From assembly GCA_009741485.1 (NCBI GenBank), contig CM019236.1, positions 62,371,207 through 62,435,206 of the forward strand: a stretch of DNA of 64,000 nt. The letters are read 5' to 3'. Both the position numbers and the translations under genes were made by a program. Origin of the DNA: Malurus cyaneus samueli. Lineage: Eukaryota; Chordata; Aves; Passeriformes; Maluridae. Below are positions 13,501 through 26,164 of the stretch, in pieces. The first letter of the stretch is position 1. Every line of letters starts with the position of its first letter. The notes below the pieces were generated by a model. That model ran no database searches. It saw only the letters and a program-made list of their open reading frames with translations, and was not told the origin of the DNA.

Positions 13501-16352
13501 TCTTGGGAGGACAAGGTAAGAGGACAAATTGCTGAGTGCTGGAGGATACATCTGCATGATGTGCAGCACAAACGCAATCCCTTCCTGGCTGTTTGATCAG
13601 CATCCTGCCATTATGAGTGCTGCAAAGCTACACTGACACACAGATGTGCAGTTGAATTAGAAAAAAACCCTTTCTTTAAAAACAGGTATTTATCTGCCTG
13701 TCTTGTTTTTCCACATCTTCATCTGCAGAGCTCTTATTTTTGGAATCCTGTCTACTAATCACTCATTCTAAATGCACATTGTGCTTTTTGCTTAGGATAA
13801 AAATTATTTTTTCCCACAGGCTAGTATTGATTGACAGCTTTCTCATATTTTAATACTCCAAGTGCTATAGCCAGTTTTACTTTGTACAGTCTCATGCTGT
13901 GCTGCAAATATGTCATGCACAGAATGTTAATTTATGTCACTGCTGTACGAGATATTTCTTTGCATAAGTGACTTAAGCAAAATTAATGATATTAAGTATT
14001 AAATCTATATTAATATTTTGGCAGTGCACTTAGGAATTTATTGCATTTTTAGCAATATCTGTCCTAGAAAAGTGAAAATTCTACTCCTGTATATTAAAAC
14101 AGATAGTGTTTGAAGACTGGCTCCAAAGACATGAATTATGTATCATATCTTCTGTGCCAGATTAGAAAACAATGTTTTTCATCTTATTTGAGTGGTTGTA
14201 ACAGGAGAACTAAATGACCGCAAAATTTAACTTTCAGTTTGTTTCAAAAATGCAGCTATTAGTTTTTGAGGCTGAAGGAGGTATATAGGGGTATTTCCCC
14301 CAGTTTGCTGTTCCAAATTCAAACAGTTGCGATGCACAGGATTTCCTGAGCCTTTTAACTACAGGTCAGATTTTTTTTCTTTCATGAGTTTGTGCCACTG
14401 ATCTTCTTGCATTTATGATTTTCATGTCCAGAATTAATTACTGTATTAAGAAATTCTCTGGTTCAACAGGAGTAGTATGCAAATTTACCTCCTATTTTTT
14501 TTTCTTAAATGCTTTAAATAGTAACGCATCTTGATACTCCCTCAAATTACAATAATAAAACAAGATTTTGGGAGTAAAACAGCTCCCACAGAAATGTTAA
14601 AGGACACCTAAAAGGCATGTATTTAATTTAGCTGCTATTAGCGGAGAATTGACTCTGAAAAGTCTTTTGTTAAAGCAATGTCCAAAATTTAAATATTGTA
14701 TTGTGTGCTGCTTGGATAATAGTTTGAAGACTGCTTTTAGCATATTATACTAGGAGTATTTCCTGTATATATGACATGATTCATAATCATTCATCAATCT
14801 CTGCTTTTTCTCCTCTTGAGAAAATTAAATAGAAAGCTTCTTTTTAAATGGTTTGTCACCAAATGTGTTGTGAGACAAAAGGTGGTCAGATGTAGCTGTC
14901 CAAAATTCCATAGAGAATCATTGCTTTAGGATGTTCTTCATCAGGCCCGGTTGATTTCAGCTCCTTACAATTTAAACAAAATAAATTTGCATTTAAATAT
15001 CCTTTAGACTTCATTTCCTCTTCTGAAAGATGTGTTTCTGCTACCTTCTATTAAATTTTTTATATATGAAACATTATATGGGAATACTTTTTATTTTAAA
15101 TGAAATGGTGAAAATAGCCATTCAATATTTTTGTTTTGTACTTACATAGCTCAGCTATGATTTTGCACTGTACTGCAGCAATATGTCATTGCTTGCTGTT
15201 TTATATGGATAATTTTTGATTTTCAAAGCATTAAAAAGAGTTCAATATAAACCTTTTACTCTTACACTTCCTTGTGCTCTTGTGTGTCGGAATAATTCAC
15301 TACTGTTTTTATCTCTTTTAGCTGCAAATTTGATTCACCATTTCTTCCCTTTTAAATTTCGTTCTCATAGGAACAAGTTCCTTGGATTAAAGTTTTTGAG
15401 GTGGAAAAGGAATTTGCTGCTGTTGTTTTAATGTTCATTAGTCAGTGTTATGTTTTTGGGGGGACTGGCTTTTTGGTTTTGAATTCTCACAGCTGACAGT
15501 GTCATGGTATGCTGGTATCTAGCAATACAAATTTTTTTTTAATGTAAGACACTGTTAGTTTTCTTTGTTCTACTTGTATACATGAATTCTGCTAGTAGTT
15601 TGTTACTGTTTGAAACAGTTCACTAACTATATTGCCATACATATTAAAAAAAGTTGCTTGCACAGAAATAAAAATAACTTGGTTTATCCTTTATAATTAT
15701 ATCATATAGTTTCCTGAAGTGGTAGCACTTACTTTGCTAGAGCAGAAATCAAGAAAGGATTTTAAATGCCAAAAAATACAGAAAGAATGTAGGTCACACT
15801 TCACAACAACTGTTTGCTTCCACGTCCTTGCTTACACCTGAATCTGCTAAGGAGGGAAAACACATTGTCTGCTCTAAAAACACCAGTTAAAAATGGAAAT
15901 AAGAATAGACAGAAACCAATGTTTTTCAACTTTTCTGCAATTAGTGTGGCTTATGGACTTCACTCTAATAGCAACAAAATTCGTTGGGAGGCTCGGTATT
16001 TGGAACAGCTCTGGTTGAAGCACTGGACGTTATGTACCTACCATGTCTGTGCCTCTGAAAGTTACAGCTCATTTATATTCCTTTAACTAAGGAATCAGTA
16101 AAACTGTCCTGACTATATTACAAGCTTTATAGAAAAAACTGGGGCGATGCCTTCAGCCTATAAATTGATATAAATTTCACCACCCACTTTCTGAGGATCT
16201 CTTAATATTCCTACAGATCTGCTCCTAAACCTAGTTAATGCCTGCTGCCTGGTAGTCCTTACCTTGCAATGTGATCCTACCTGGAAATCCCATCCTAAGG
16301 ATGTACTTTGGATTTATCTGGAGTTGTGCGAGGATGAACCATGTGGTGAAAT
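10584..16352. other. Unannotated non-coding stretch
   Basis: Nearly 6 kb with no recognisable repeat, RNA gene or protein. A minus-strand frame of 149 codons (11582-12031) and the overlapping plus-strand frames have no motif, signal or splice context that I can support. Short homopolymers occur (T-run near 12163-12174, T-run near 13150). Confidence 0.45.
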
Positions 16353-17009
16353 TGTCACCAAAAATTGGTGCAAATAAAACTCAGTAAGGCCAATATTGCG
16401 TGAAGAAACGGGCATTCTTTATTCACCCAGATGCATGAGGGGATATCTCCTCTGAAAATTATGCATGCTGATTATAGAAAAAACTCCTATTTATATACTA
16501 TTCATTACAAATATATCCACTGATTTTCCTGGAATAAACATATGTATGATAATAACTTCCCCAGAATCATTAACTTGTTTCCTCCCCTCTGCTCATGTTC
16601 TTCTGCCCTGGGGATCTCTCTGGTGGTCCCTGGCAGTCACTGACCCCAAAGTTACACCTGACCTCCTGGTGAACTGGTGAAAGTTGGCACAACTGGGCTG
16701 GTTGCTTTCCAGTTCTCCTTCCTACAGAATGAGCATTCTGCGGTTCCACAAGCCAGTGGTTTTTGAAGAATAAACATTGTGTTAACCAGCCAGGTGCAAA
16801 TAATTTTTCACCTGGAAGTGAAACTCTTCTAAGAATGCATGTGGTTATTCCAAATGGGGTAGAAATGAGACTATAAACCAGTCACAGTCTTGTAAAATGA
16901 ATGTTCAATAGTTAATGCATGTTCAATAGTTAACAGTTAATGGCTGTTCCAATAGTAATTAAATTACGTCTAGTAACGGCTTTAATACATATGGTTCTAT
17001 ATGTTAACA
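16353..17009 (-). mobile_element. Probable LTR of an endogenous retrovirus, minus strand
   Basis: Read on the minus strand this block has the layout of an LTR. It starts TGTTAACATA at 17009 and carries a short direct repeat in the U3-like part (AACTATTGAACAT twice, near 16905-16940). A TATA-like ATATAAATAGG follows near 16485-16500, then an AATAAAG polyadenylation signal near 16417, and it ends TTGGTGACA at 16353. I could not find a matching target duplication at these exact ends, so the boundaries are approximate and it could be a truncated or older copy. No internal gag/pol/env sequence adjoins it. Confidence 0.45.
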
Positions 17010-18500
17010 TCCTTCAGAGGACAAAAATCTTTCCTGTTATTCACCTGACACTGTCATCATCTTTTGACTTCTAAGTAGTTCTGAAGATAGGAAGGAGGAA
17101 CAAGGTAAGTAGCTTTACATTATAAATCTCATTTACCTTATGATAATGATGACATTTATTTCCAAAACAAAATTACTTAGCAGACAGGGGCAAGGGGGAT
17201 TACACTTTTGCTGGGATGTTAGCACTCAGCATAAATCCCAAAGTGTGGTAACTAACTGCATTTATATTTCTAGTTGCTGTCTATACAAATACTGCTGAGA
17301 TCATGACATAGACAACATTAAAATAGCAAACCCTCTGGGCTAAGGAACCAAGTTTAAATCTGGGATATTTATCCTTGAAAAAGTAGTACCCAGTTAAGCA
17401 TGTTCCACTCCAGGTAGGGACAGTAAATTCTTAAACACCAGCCAGTCAGCCAGACACTAAGAGATCAAATACATCCAAAAAAAGGTTTCAGTTCTTATGT
17501 AGAGGAGCTTCAGTACTATTTTTTACCTTAGAACATAGCGATAGCATGAACAGCTGGTTACAAGATATCATTCCCGGCCCATTAAAATTCATGTGACAGA
17601 ATTTAAGTCTTTTTAGCGCTTTTCAGTTCCCTCAAGGGAAAATATTTTTTCTTCACTGTAAATGCAAGGGAATCCTTAATGCTTTTGTAGAACCTATCTG
17701 ATCCAGAAATATTACATGCATAAAAAGTCAAGCTTAAAAGGAAACTATTTAACTATAGAAAGATTTGGCATCTCTGAAACAGCTCTCTGTACTTATGATC
17801 AGAAAACATACACTGCTCAGATAAAATAGGCTTCATCTCAAAAGGTCTGCTCCAAGTGTATATTTTGATGAGTTCAAAGCCTGCTGGGCTAGCTTTCCAA
17901 ATTATAGGGAGATTAAAAGTTTCATCACAGGCTGATGATTCTGCTGCTCTGCTTCCCCAGAGTTCAGCAAATCAGCAGAACTGTGCATGAGCTCCAGTCC
18001 AGCACAGTCCCTGATCACTCGAAATCCAGTGTTCAGCTGCTCAGCAAGACTCTTCTTGCTGCAACATTGCCACATTCTCAGATTTTGCAGGTTTGGAGTG
18101 CTACACAATTAGATCCTCTCAGTGTGATTACCTCTTTCATCAGTGTCAGCAATGACACAGGATGTTTTGCCTAAACATTTCTAGGTAAAGGAAGTGTGGG
18201 TATTTATGTTTTGGCTGGATTGTGACAAAAGTGTAGCCTATTTTTTTTTTCAAGCACAATAAGCCAATCCTAGCTTTAAAATAAGATATGTAAATCTAAG
18301 AAATTACCTACAAAAAAGAGAGGTTGATCAATATCATCCGTAAATTAGGTTTTTTATGTATTCTGTGATTCAAGAAGGGAAAATTATATTGCCATTGCTA
18401 GGATCTATGGAAGTTTTATTTATATGCATTTGGTTTATTGGAAAGAGAAAACATGTTTTGAGAAAAAGTTACGTTGCCTTAAAAGGCCAGTTTTTAATAA
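17010..18500. other. Unannotated non-coding stretch
   Basis: No recognised repeat or gene. AT-rich with a T-run at 18240-18251. Confidence 0.4.
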
Positions 18501-18924
18501 TGACACAGACACAGTTAAGGGGATAAAAAGGGTTTTACCTCGGTATTTGGGATCCCAGGTGCACAACTTGATGGCAGAATGCACACCCGTGTACAGCACG
18601 GGTACAAGTTTTATAGGTTTCAGGAATTAGCATACCTATCTAGGATTCCCCAATAAGAAACTTAACAAATGCAGTAATGTCCCCCTATTCTAATGAATTC
18701 CCCCCCGAGATGAGGCCAGAGCCCAGTTTACACAAGATGTTCTGGACAGAAGGCTTCACCCAAGGCTGGAGCCTCGGGTTTAAGATAGCGCAGGGTACAC
18801 TGACTCCTTGCTCAGGATGTTTGGTCTCTCTGCCCAGCAAAACGCCTAAACTAAGCTGGAATATCAAGCTTCAGGAATTACAAGCATGTGGGCTAAGGGG
18901 TACAGGGGATGCATAGAGGGTACA
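18501..18924 (-). mobile_element. Possible LTR fragment, minus strand
   Basis: This block is richer in GC than its flanks. On the minus strand it begins TGTACCCTC (18924) and ends GTGTCTGTGTCA (18501), with a TATA-like CCTATAAAACT near 18612-18622 placed about 110 bases before the end, as in a short R-U5. There is a small hairpin (ACCCGTGCTGTACACGGGT) just after the TATA-like site. There is no clear AATAAA and no matching target duplication, so the call is tentative. Confidence 0.35.
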
Positions 18925-19964
18925 GAAAGCGTAAAAAGGAAAAGCAAAAATCATCAGGCATCAGTTATAATAGAAGACTTTTTTTTAATTGAATAGAAAA
19001 TTAAGATAGAAGGGGACTAAATAGCTCCAAATACTCTAGAAATCTTTTCATTACTAACCATTGCTGTGAATTAAAAAACTTCAGGGCCAGATTGACAAGC
19101 AATGAAGATCTAACTTGGGATGTCTGAAGGGGTCCTCCATTTCTTCCTGCTCTGTAGACAGCTCAGTTTCTCAACACCCAGACCTTAAAACACCATTGCT
19201 CAAAGTATAAAATTTTAAGCGAACCATAAGCACTCCCATTGTTTAGAAGATGCAGCTGTCAGGTACTTGTGCCTGGTAAACAACGGGCAGATGACAGAAG
19301 ACCTTTTTAGTCTTAATCTGAGAGGCCCCTAGTTACCAGTCGGGGTGCAGAGAAACAGATTTATTCAATGGTTGTGCAGTAGCATAAGTGAATTATCAGA
19401 ATAGAGTATATTTTCTTGTCAGTTGTGACACCTGGTGTGCCAATAAGAATCCTAAACCAAAGGAAAACTGTAGGGAAGCAAGGCAGGTTTAGAAAAATCA
19501 GAGCCTGAATGCAAGCCACTCTGATTTCTCTTGGGAAAGATAAAACACAAGCCAGGAGATAATGAAATGTATGTGTAATGAATGCATCTCATACTGCAGT
19601 ATTTATAAAGTTTTTGGTAGACCTGAAGATGTTGGTGAATTTTGGGAAGGTCCCTTAAGATGGAAAGATATTGTTCATTTGTTCATTCAAGTTGGGAACT
19701 CTGTGTTTTTGTGGGTTGAGCTGGATGTCATAAGTTATTAAATCTTTTATTTGATGTCATAATTGTTTCCTTGGTAGGAAATGTAACAGTTCAGCAAAAT
19801 GATTGCTGTGGATGGAAAGAACAAAATCACAACATTCCAATCTGCCATTGAGTATAATAAAATCTTAATAAAACTGATATCCTTTTCAAAGGTGGAGTGG
19901 TAGGACTGGCTAGGTCAGTGACTACAGATAAAAGTGTGAATGACACCAATATTCATGGTCTTCA
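18925..19964. other. Unannotated non-coding stretch
   Basis: No recognised repeat, RNA gene or open frame of note. Confidence 0.4.
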
Positions 19965-20181
19965 CAGAATCATAGGGTGGCTGGGGTTGACCTCAAAGAT
20001 CATCCAGTTCCATGGATAGGGGAAACTTTCACTATCCCAGGTTGCTCCCCAGCTCTGTCCAACCTGGCTCTAAACACCTCCAGGGATGGGGAAGCCACAG
20101 CTGCTCTGGGCAGCCTGTGCCAGGGCCTCACCATCCTCACAGTAAAGAATTGTATCCTTATATCCAAGGTGAATTTCCTCT
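19965..20181 (-). repeat. CR1 LINE 3' end, minus strand
   Basis: The reverse complement of the CR1 3' end. 'ACAGAATCATAGGGTGG' at the left is the inverted tail, followed by the inverted '...caaccccagccaccc', 'ccatccctggaggtg' and 'ctgcccagagcagctg' blocks familiar from CR1 3' UTRs. It is 5' truncated. Plus-strand frames here are repeat shadows. Confidence 0.88.
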
Positions 20182-21350
20182 AACAGAAAAAAAAATAAAA
20201 ATCAAAGCTCATTGAAATAATTTTGTTCCTTGAAATATAATATGAATCAAAGGTCAATTATGTAGATATTTATATTTTGAGGGGCTAAAGTTCTTGCTAT
20301 TTTTAATGCTTGAGAAATTCGTGACTAAGGAATTTACCAATACATTCTAACTTATTTCCAGTTTGCACTCCATATTATAATATTATAATATAATAATCTA
20401 ATTAAACTTTTAATGTTATCACAAAATGGAGTTAGCAATTTGAGAAAGAAATATACTTTGTCTTTCTAGTACCGGTCTTACAAAAGTTGAAATCTACAAA
20501 TGGGCAATCTAATCAATTAATATTTTCAAAAAATCTGTGGAACATATTAGGATTTTCCAATGAAAAATATCAATAAAAGTGATTTGTGGGATATACACAA
20601 AACCACTTATTGGAATAATTAAGTCCAAGGCTTCAAAATGTAAATATAGCATATACTGGAGATTCTCGAGTTCTTTGATACTTGAGGAAAATTTGTCGCA
20701 TACCCTCAAAATCAAGTTATACTTACACATACTATTATACTTAAATATATTTTTCAATAAGTGAACTGGGAAATTAAATGGAAGAAAAAGTTCAAAGTTC
20801 ATTTTACCTGTGTAATAGAGTGTTTGACTGAGTTAGCACAAGTACTGCTATCTGTAAATGGTGCTTAGTATTAACAACAAAACCACTTGGTTTCAGTCTC
20901 CTTTTCAATGATCAGTTTCCCAGAGCATATTTTTCTCCCTTGAAAACAATAGAGCAGAGCTTGGGGTGTTTATTTTTCCACAGTACAAGTAGCAAATGAC
21001 TTGTTGGAATACATTTATTGTTTCCATAGCTCAAACCACTAGTGATCACATCCAAATACCCATTTCTTCTGCCCAAGTGTGTAATTGGTTCCAATTTTTG
21101 TCAACTGAAATAGGAACTAATATTTTAATGTCAGTTCTTACATATGTGTTTGATTCTGCCAGGACATAGAAGACATGTCTCACAGTCATGGATAACCTGG
21201 GAGATACTGTCCATGGTTAGCTCCACCCCTTGGTCTCATGCCCACTTCTAAGTGGCATCTCTGCCCTGGTGCCCTCAGGCATCATGGGCCCATCGAGCTA
21301 GGAACAACTCACCCTCATGTGCCAATCCAGGTCGATCTGGGACACCTCTA
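20182..21350. other. Unannotated AT-rich stretch
   Basis: Mostly AT-rich, with a TATTATAATAT-type simple patch near 20373-20397. The last about 170 bases (21180-21350) become GC-richer. They may be an extension of the neighbouring LTR element (U3 or internal 3' sequence), but I cannot identify them. Confidence 0.4.
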
Positions 21351-22349
21351 TGTTTGCAGCCTGATCTACCTGCTCGTTTTTCTGGTGTTTCTTTCCCATT
21401 TTGTTGCTGGGATATACTGATTGCCAAGTCATTTTTTGATGGCTGGGCAATTGGGGAAAACAAAAAAGCCTATGCCCCACCTGGCCCACCCACCCCACCC
21501 GACTGATCTCCCTGAGCACTCCTGCCTGGTAGTTGTTTTTGGTTTTTTTTCTATCCCCTCTCTTCGAGAGAGCTAGGTTCTTGGGACTTTTGGGCTCGGG
21601 ACGGTGTGTTGTATGTTGTATGGGGGGGGGGGTGGTTTCACTTCCTGCCTGCTGGTGTTCGGAGAAGGAGGCCGACCTGCTGCCTGGAGGGAGAGCTGGC
21701 CTGCCCTTTTCTTGCAGAGTCCAGCATCTCTGCTCATTGGGTTCCTGTTTTGCTGCACTGATCTTCCTGCCCTGTGCCTCCAGGGACCCTGAGATTCCAG
21801 GTGCAGTGGTTGAGTTCTGCTGCATCCTGTCTCTCAGCCGTGGGGTTCTGCTTGTCTTTTTTGCTCATCCGGACGTTCTAAGGTTTCTTGCTGTCCAGAG
21901 AGCACCGAGATCGGCATTTCCCATGTTTGCAGAGGAACTTTCCCTCCATCATCTCTGCGTTCTGTGGTCCCCATTGCAACTGGGAGATCTGAGCCAGCCG
22001 GAGCCGCGCCACAGCGCCCCTGCAGCCGCCGGGGAATCATTGCACCCGCCCTGCCCGGCCGGGAGCCAACAGCGCCCCTGCCGAGTGGGACTGTAACTGC
22101 ACCAAAGGGGAGGGTGCGACTCTGTAAGGCTGTCACTGGGTTTGGGACTGGGGTTGGCTATTGTTATTGTTACTTGTTCACTTGTTATAACATACTAGTA
22201 AAAACTGTTATTCCCTTTTCCCAATATTCTTGCCTGAAAGCCCATGATTTTCAAAGCTATAATAATTTGGAGGGAAGGGGGGTCATATCCACGACTCCAA
22301 GGAGGCTCCCTGTCTTCATTGGCAAACACTTATCTTTCAAACCAAGACA
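21351..22349 (+). mobile_element. LTR of the same ERVL-like family as 6322-7192, opposite orientation
   Basis: Homologous over most of its length to the reverse complement of 6322-7192. Shared blocks include 'tgctgggataya' near the start, 'tctctgctcattggg' near 21730, 'gggtttgggactgg' near 22138, 'cctgaaagcccatgatttt' near 22233, and the terminal AACCAAGACA at 22349. The 3' end is clear. The 5' end is approximate (TGTTTGCAGC at 21351) because that part has diverged, and no target duplication is visible. An 11-G run sits at 21622-21632, and a CpG-rich patch lies at 21990-22110. A 187-codon plus-strand frame and a 175-codon minus-strand frame lie wholly inside the LTR and are not supported as genes. 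Confidence 0.78.
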
Positions 22350-23229
22350 GGAAAACGGCGCTACATTGTCTGGGTGACAGTCAAGGGATACTCATGGAGA
22401 TTGTTAGATATTTAATGCCAGCTGCTGCAGAAAGGAAGATGAAAACAAGCTTGGTACTTCACTGATGTAGTTTGAGGGATGTCATTTGTCAATGGAAATC
22501 AAGGTCTACCTTACCTTTCCCCTTTATCCTCATATAAAATTTCCCTAGGAGTGTATTTCCTTGCTGCTAATTGGGAAACCCCCCCTGATGGTGGGGACCT
22601 CTGCTTGGGCCTTGCCACACAGAAATGGGAAGGATTGAGTTCAGCTTAAGCTGAATTCTTTCTGGAAAGGTGATGTGCCAGAATTACACTGTTATTAAAA
22701 AGCTAACACTAAGTGGCACATGATTTTAAAGGCTTAGCCTGAACATGTAACTGTAAATTAAAAAAAAAGAAAAAAACCAGAAAGCAGCACAAAATGAGTC
22801 AGAGTGTGTTGCAGTAGCTGAAAAATGTGTTAAGTGAACACATTTCTTTGTAGGGGGCCTACAAAGAAATTTATAATTCAGCAATTTCACTAAGGGGAAA
22901 GAAAATAAAGAAGGTACAGAAAAGGCTGGAGCATTCATCTCTCTCTTTTTCTTCTTTCTTAACAGAAAGGCAATTTGAACTTATTTATGATTGTTTCCTG
23001 AACAAAACATAGCTTTAGCTAGGAGTCAAAGAACTGGCAAGAAAATTGGAGAAAGAGCCTTGAAAGAATACCAAACAAGTTATGTGTATTCCAGTCAGCA
23101 CTCTGTAAACTCCAGCAATTATTTTCAAGATCTCTTCAAAGAAAAAGGAAGAGCAGAAGAATGTCCACTGTTATTTATCTTTTAAAAAGGCATGTGAAAG
23201 AGACAGCATGAAGAGTTGCAGAGCAGTCC
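22350..23229. other. Unannotated non-coding stretch
   Basis: No gene or clear repeat. It contains a perfect 16-bp palindrome, TTCAGCTTAAGCTGAA, at 22640-22655, which is probably incidental. Confidence 0.4.
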
Positions 23230-23580
23230 CACTCAATACAGATTCCTGGGAAAATACGGGAAAAAATTATATGTGACCATTTCAAAGTATTCGGATAATA
23301 AAGCAGTGAGACAGAGCCTGCATGGATTTACCTAGAACAAATCATGTCAAATCAATTGAATTTAATTTGTGAGAGAGGGACAATCATAGTAGACAAAGTA
23401 GGAAACAGCTTTTATATCCATGGCCTTTTACAAAAAGCTTTACTGCTGCTGCCTTTGACAATTTGTAAAGCAAACTAGTGAAACATGTTCTAAATTAAAT
23501 TACTAGTACATTCATACTAGGCTGAAAGGCTGCTCTCAGCAATTAGTAATTAATGAGGTGCTCTAAGAGAGAGAAAAAAA
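23230..23580 (+). repeat. Old, diverged CR1-like LINE fragment (reverse transcriptase region)
   Basis: The block 'cctgcatggatttacctag' and the following 'aacaaatcatgtcaaatcaa' match the conserved segment of CR1 ORF2 just before the reverse transcriptase core, on the plus strand. What follows tracks the family only loosely and carries many changes. It seems to be an older subfamily than the elements at 26-29 kb. Both ends are uncertain. Confidence 0.55.
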
Positions 23581-24031
23581 AAATCAGTCTGGGTTGGCAG
23601 GTTGCTGTCCTAAATCCTTAGTGTAATAGTATTTCCATTCATAGCTGAATATGTACTAGTGCAGTTTCCAGGTAACACCATGAAAGGAGAGTTTGCAATC
23701 ACTCTGAGGGGCGGTGTTAGAATTTAGTCTTGAAACATTATTTTGCACAGAAAAGTAAATGCCATTTTTATTTGTTTAGTTCTAGCATCAGACTGCAAAC
23801 CACCAAAACTCTTTGCCAGTAATAGTGAAGTTGTTCAGAAAGCAGTGATTGAAATAAATTAACGACTATTATTGTAATTTGCATGAATTACTGTTTTATA
23901 AGCACAGACAGTAAATTGCTTTCTGACCCTGAGATGCATATATGCTCATTTTTTTTTCAAAATATAAAAAGATAGCAGTATGGGTGTAGATGAGATTTTA
24001 CCCTGTTTCAGAGAAGGACCAAGTGACAATG

Positions 24032-24099
24032 GTGTTAGAAGGCTGTCAGTTGTGGGCAGATGACCATGGTATTAGAAGCCTGTCAGTTGTGGGCAGATG
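24032..24099 (+). repeat. Tandem duplication, about 34-36 bp unit, two copies
   Basis: Two adjacent near-identical units share 'gctgtcagttgtgggcagatg' with small changes (ggtgttagaagg versus ggtattagaagc). It is a local duplication, probably replication slippage. Confidence 0.75.
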
Positions 24100-25523
24100 G
24101 TGGATTTTTTTTGTATTTCCCATTGCTGTTATCACCTATAATGCTTTAAGTGAAAGCAAGAGCAGAAAACAAGATAAAAAAGGTAAGTTTAAAAGCAGAT
24201 TGAGAAGACCTAGTTCCTAATGAGGCTGTTCTCTTAGTCTTGATGTTAATCCCTTTGCTTTTATCTCACCTTTTTGGTTTTTATTTTGCCTCAAAACAGA
24301 GCCATCAAAATGAATCCAGATCTTCCCCTGTAGAACCCAGAATTCATTAAAAGAATAGTGTGAAAAAAATATCCATTCTATTTTTTCCCTGCGAATTTAT
24401 TTTCTGGGATATCAAAAGAACCCACAATGCCAAGCAGGAAACTTTTTAATATGGAAGCTAGCATGTTGAGCATTTCTATCTTCAGCACTTTACATATGTG
24501 ATGCATTTACTTTAAATCCAAAACGAAAACATAAGGGGTAAGATAGATTGGACTTTTTGACAAGAACAAGCCCAGTCAAAAACTCAAAGGTTAGCAATAC
24601 TCTTTCAAAATCACTCTGTGCCAATGTGTAAACTCAACGGATATGGAGAAAACTGCTGGATAATGGTTCAAGCACTAAAGGAACAAGTGATTTCATTACT
24701 TTTCCACCAGGAGGGAATAGATGGAAAAGAGTGGTGACACTATTTAGAGGATAAAAACTAGTCCTTACAAGGAAGCATCATAAGGTGCAGAGTCAGGACC
24801 TCATAGTCTTGATTTGCTGCTGTTAAAATATCCAGGGAATTTTGCAGATTTGACTTGCTTTTCAATGAAGTTTTATGGTTCAGTCCAAATAATTTTCTTT
24901 TTTTTCTATTACACAGCTTTTTGCAGAAACACACATTGGATTTGCATAAGCCCAGAATACTGATAGGAAAAGAAAGATCTAATAGTAAGTACTCCCATGT
25001 TTATTCTTTGTTTTGGTTTTTGTCTGGTTTTTTTTTTTGGGGGGGGGGCGTTTTTTGTGGGTTTGTTTGGTATTTGCTTTTTGTTCTTTCCTTTTTTAAG
25101 CTTTCTTTTTCAGTTTTCTCGGTTGTACTGTTGGCATATTAACATACTTCTAAGTTCACATCTTGCCTTCTTAGTGTATTGCTTTGATGGTGTATCTTGT
25201 TTTTCAAACTTCTTACCTTTTCTTTTCCTTTGACCTATTTTTCTTTTTTTTAAATATAAAAATACTTTATATACTTTTATAGACTAAACAAGCACTCAGA
25301 AACTTTTAAAGTGCTCAACTATCTGCCTTAAACTGAAGTAGCGGGGATACAGGTTCCCAAGTTTTCAGAGGAGGGACACTTGAATGTTTTTGCTCTTTAT
25401 TGTCCTAGACTTCACACTCCATGTGGCAGACCTGATTTTAGCAGCCCTGGGAAGAGCTGAATAGGAGCACACTGTGCAATCTATAGAAACAAAACCAAAT
25501 CAGGTCTGCATGAGGATGCTTTC

Positions 25524-25550
25524 TTTTTTTTTTTTTTTTTTTTTTTTTTT
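25524..25550 (+). repeat. Poly-T run, 27 bases
   Basis: Uninterrupted T run. It is not followed by a recognisable minus-strand SINE or processed pseudogene, so I treat it as a simple repeat. Confidence 0.8.
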
Positions 25551-26164
25551 CCAGTGTGACGATCCTGGCACATTTGCCAAAGAGAAATCACTCCTCTCTG
25601 AAGCCAGACATCAGAGCTTCCTCATGTGACCAACATCAAAATAAACTCAGTTTGTTTGTGTCTGTTGATGAGGCTGGTTTGCCTGGGTCAAGGAAGGAGC
25701 TGCACAGCTTGAGTCAGACACAGGGGGAGAGACGAGCAATACGTGAGTCATTGACAGAGCCACAAGGCACGCTCCCAGTGTGGACCCTCATGCACGCTGA
25801 GCAGAATCACAGTCCTGCAGAAACATGGGAATCTAGATCAGAGCAGGCCTTCTGAGTCAAACTTCTTTTCCAGCTCTTCCCTTCCTCACTCTCTGCCCCA
25901 AAAATGCCATTCAAAATAAAATAAAAGAGCTGTTGCCAGGCAACATCTCACCGCATCTTGAAGTCAATTTTTTATGTGGATGCTAGATACTGAAGTCTGC
26001 ATGGATGTATTAGGCACAAGATAATTATTGAATTGCTAATGAGAAAAGAATAATCACACCTTTCTTAATTATATATGCACTAGATAGGGATCAGGCTCAT
26101 TAATTATTAACTACATTTCCAATCATCTTTTTCATTAATCTTCACAGAATGTCGGTTTAAAGTG

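Larger units (their letters stand above)
23581..26164. other. Unannotated non-coding stretch
   Basis: Noncoding DNA with several T-rich and homopolymer patches (25029-25058 T then G run; 25524-25550 T run) and one small tandem duplication (24032-24099). A 76-codon frame at 23990-24220 spans the duplication and ends near a GGTAAGT donor-like site at 24181, but has no other support. Confidence 0.4.

Noticed and set aside
21298..22096. Long overlapping frames of 175-187 codons on both strands
   Set aside because: They lie wholly inside an LTR that has a second copy at 6322-7192. The frames are not shared between copies, and GC-rich LTR sequence readily gives open frames on both strands.
22640..22655. 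Perfect 16-bp palindrome
   Set aside because: A single palindrome of this length is not surprising in 64 kb, and it has no partner, spacing pattern or terminator-like context.
24855..25233. Hydrophobic frames over 24855-25233
   Set aside because: They cross a T-run and G-run of low complexity. Phenylalanine and glycine stretches come from homopolymers.
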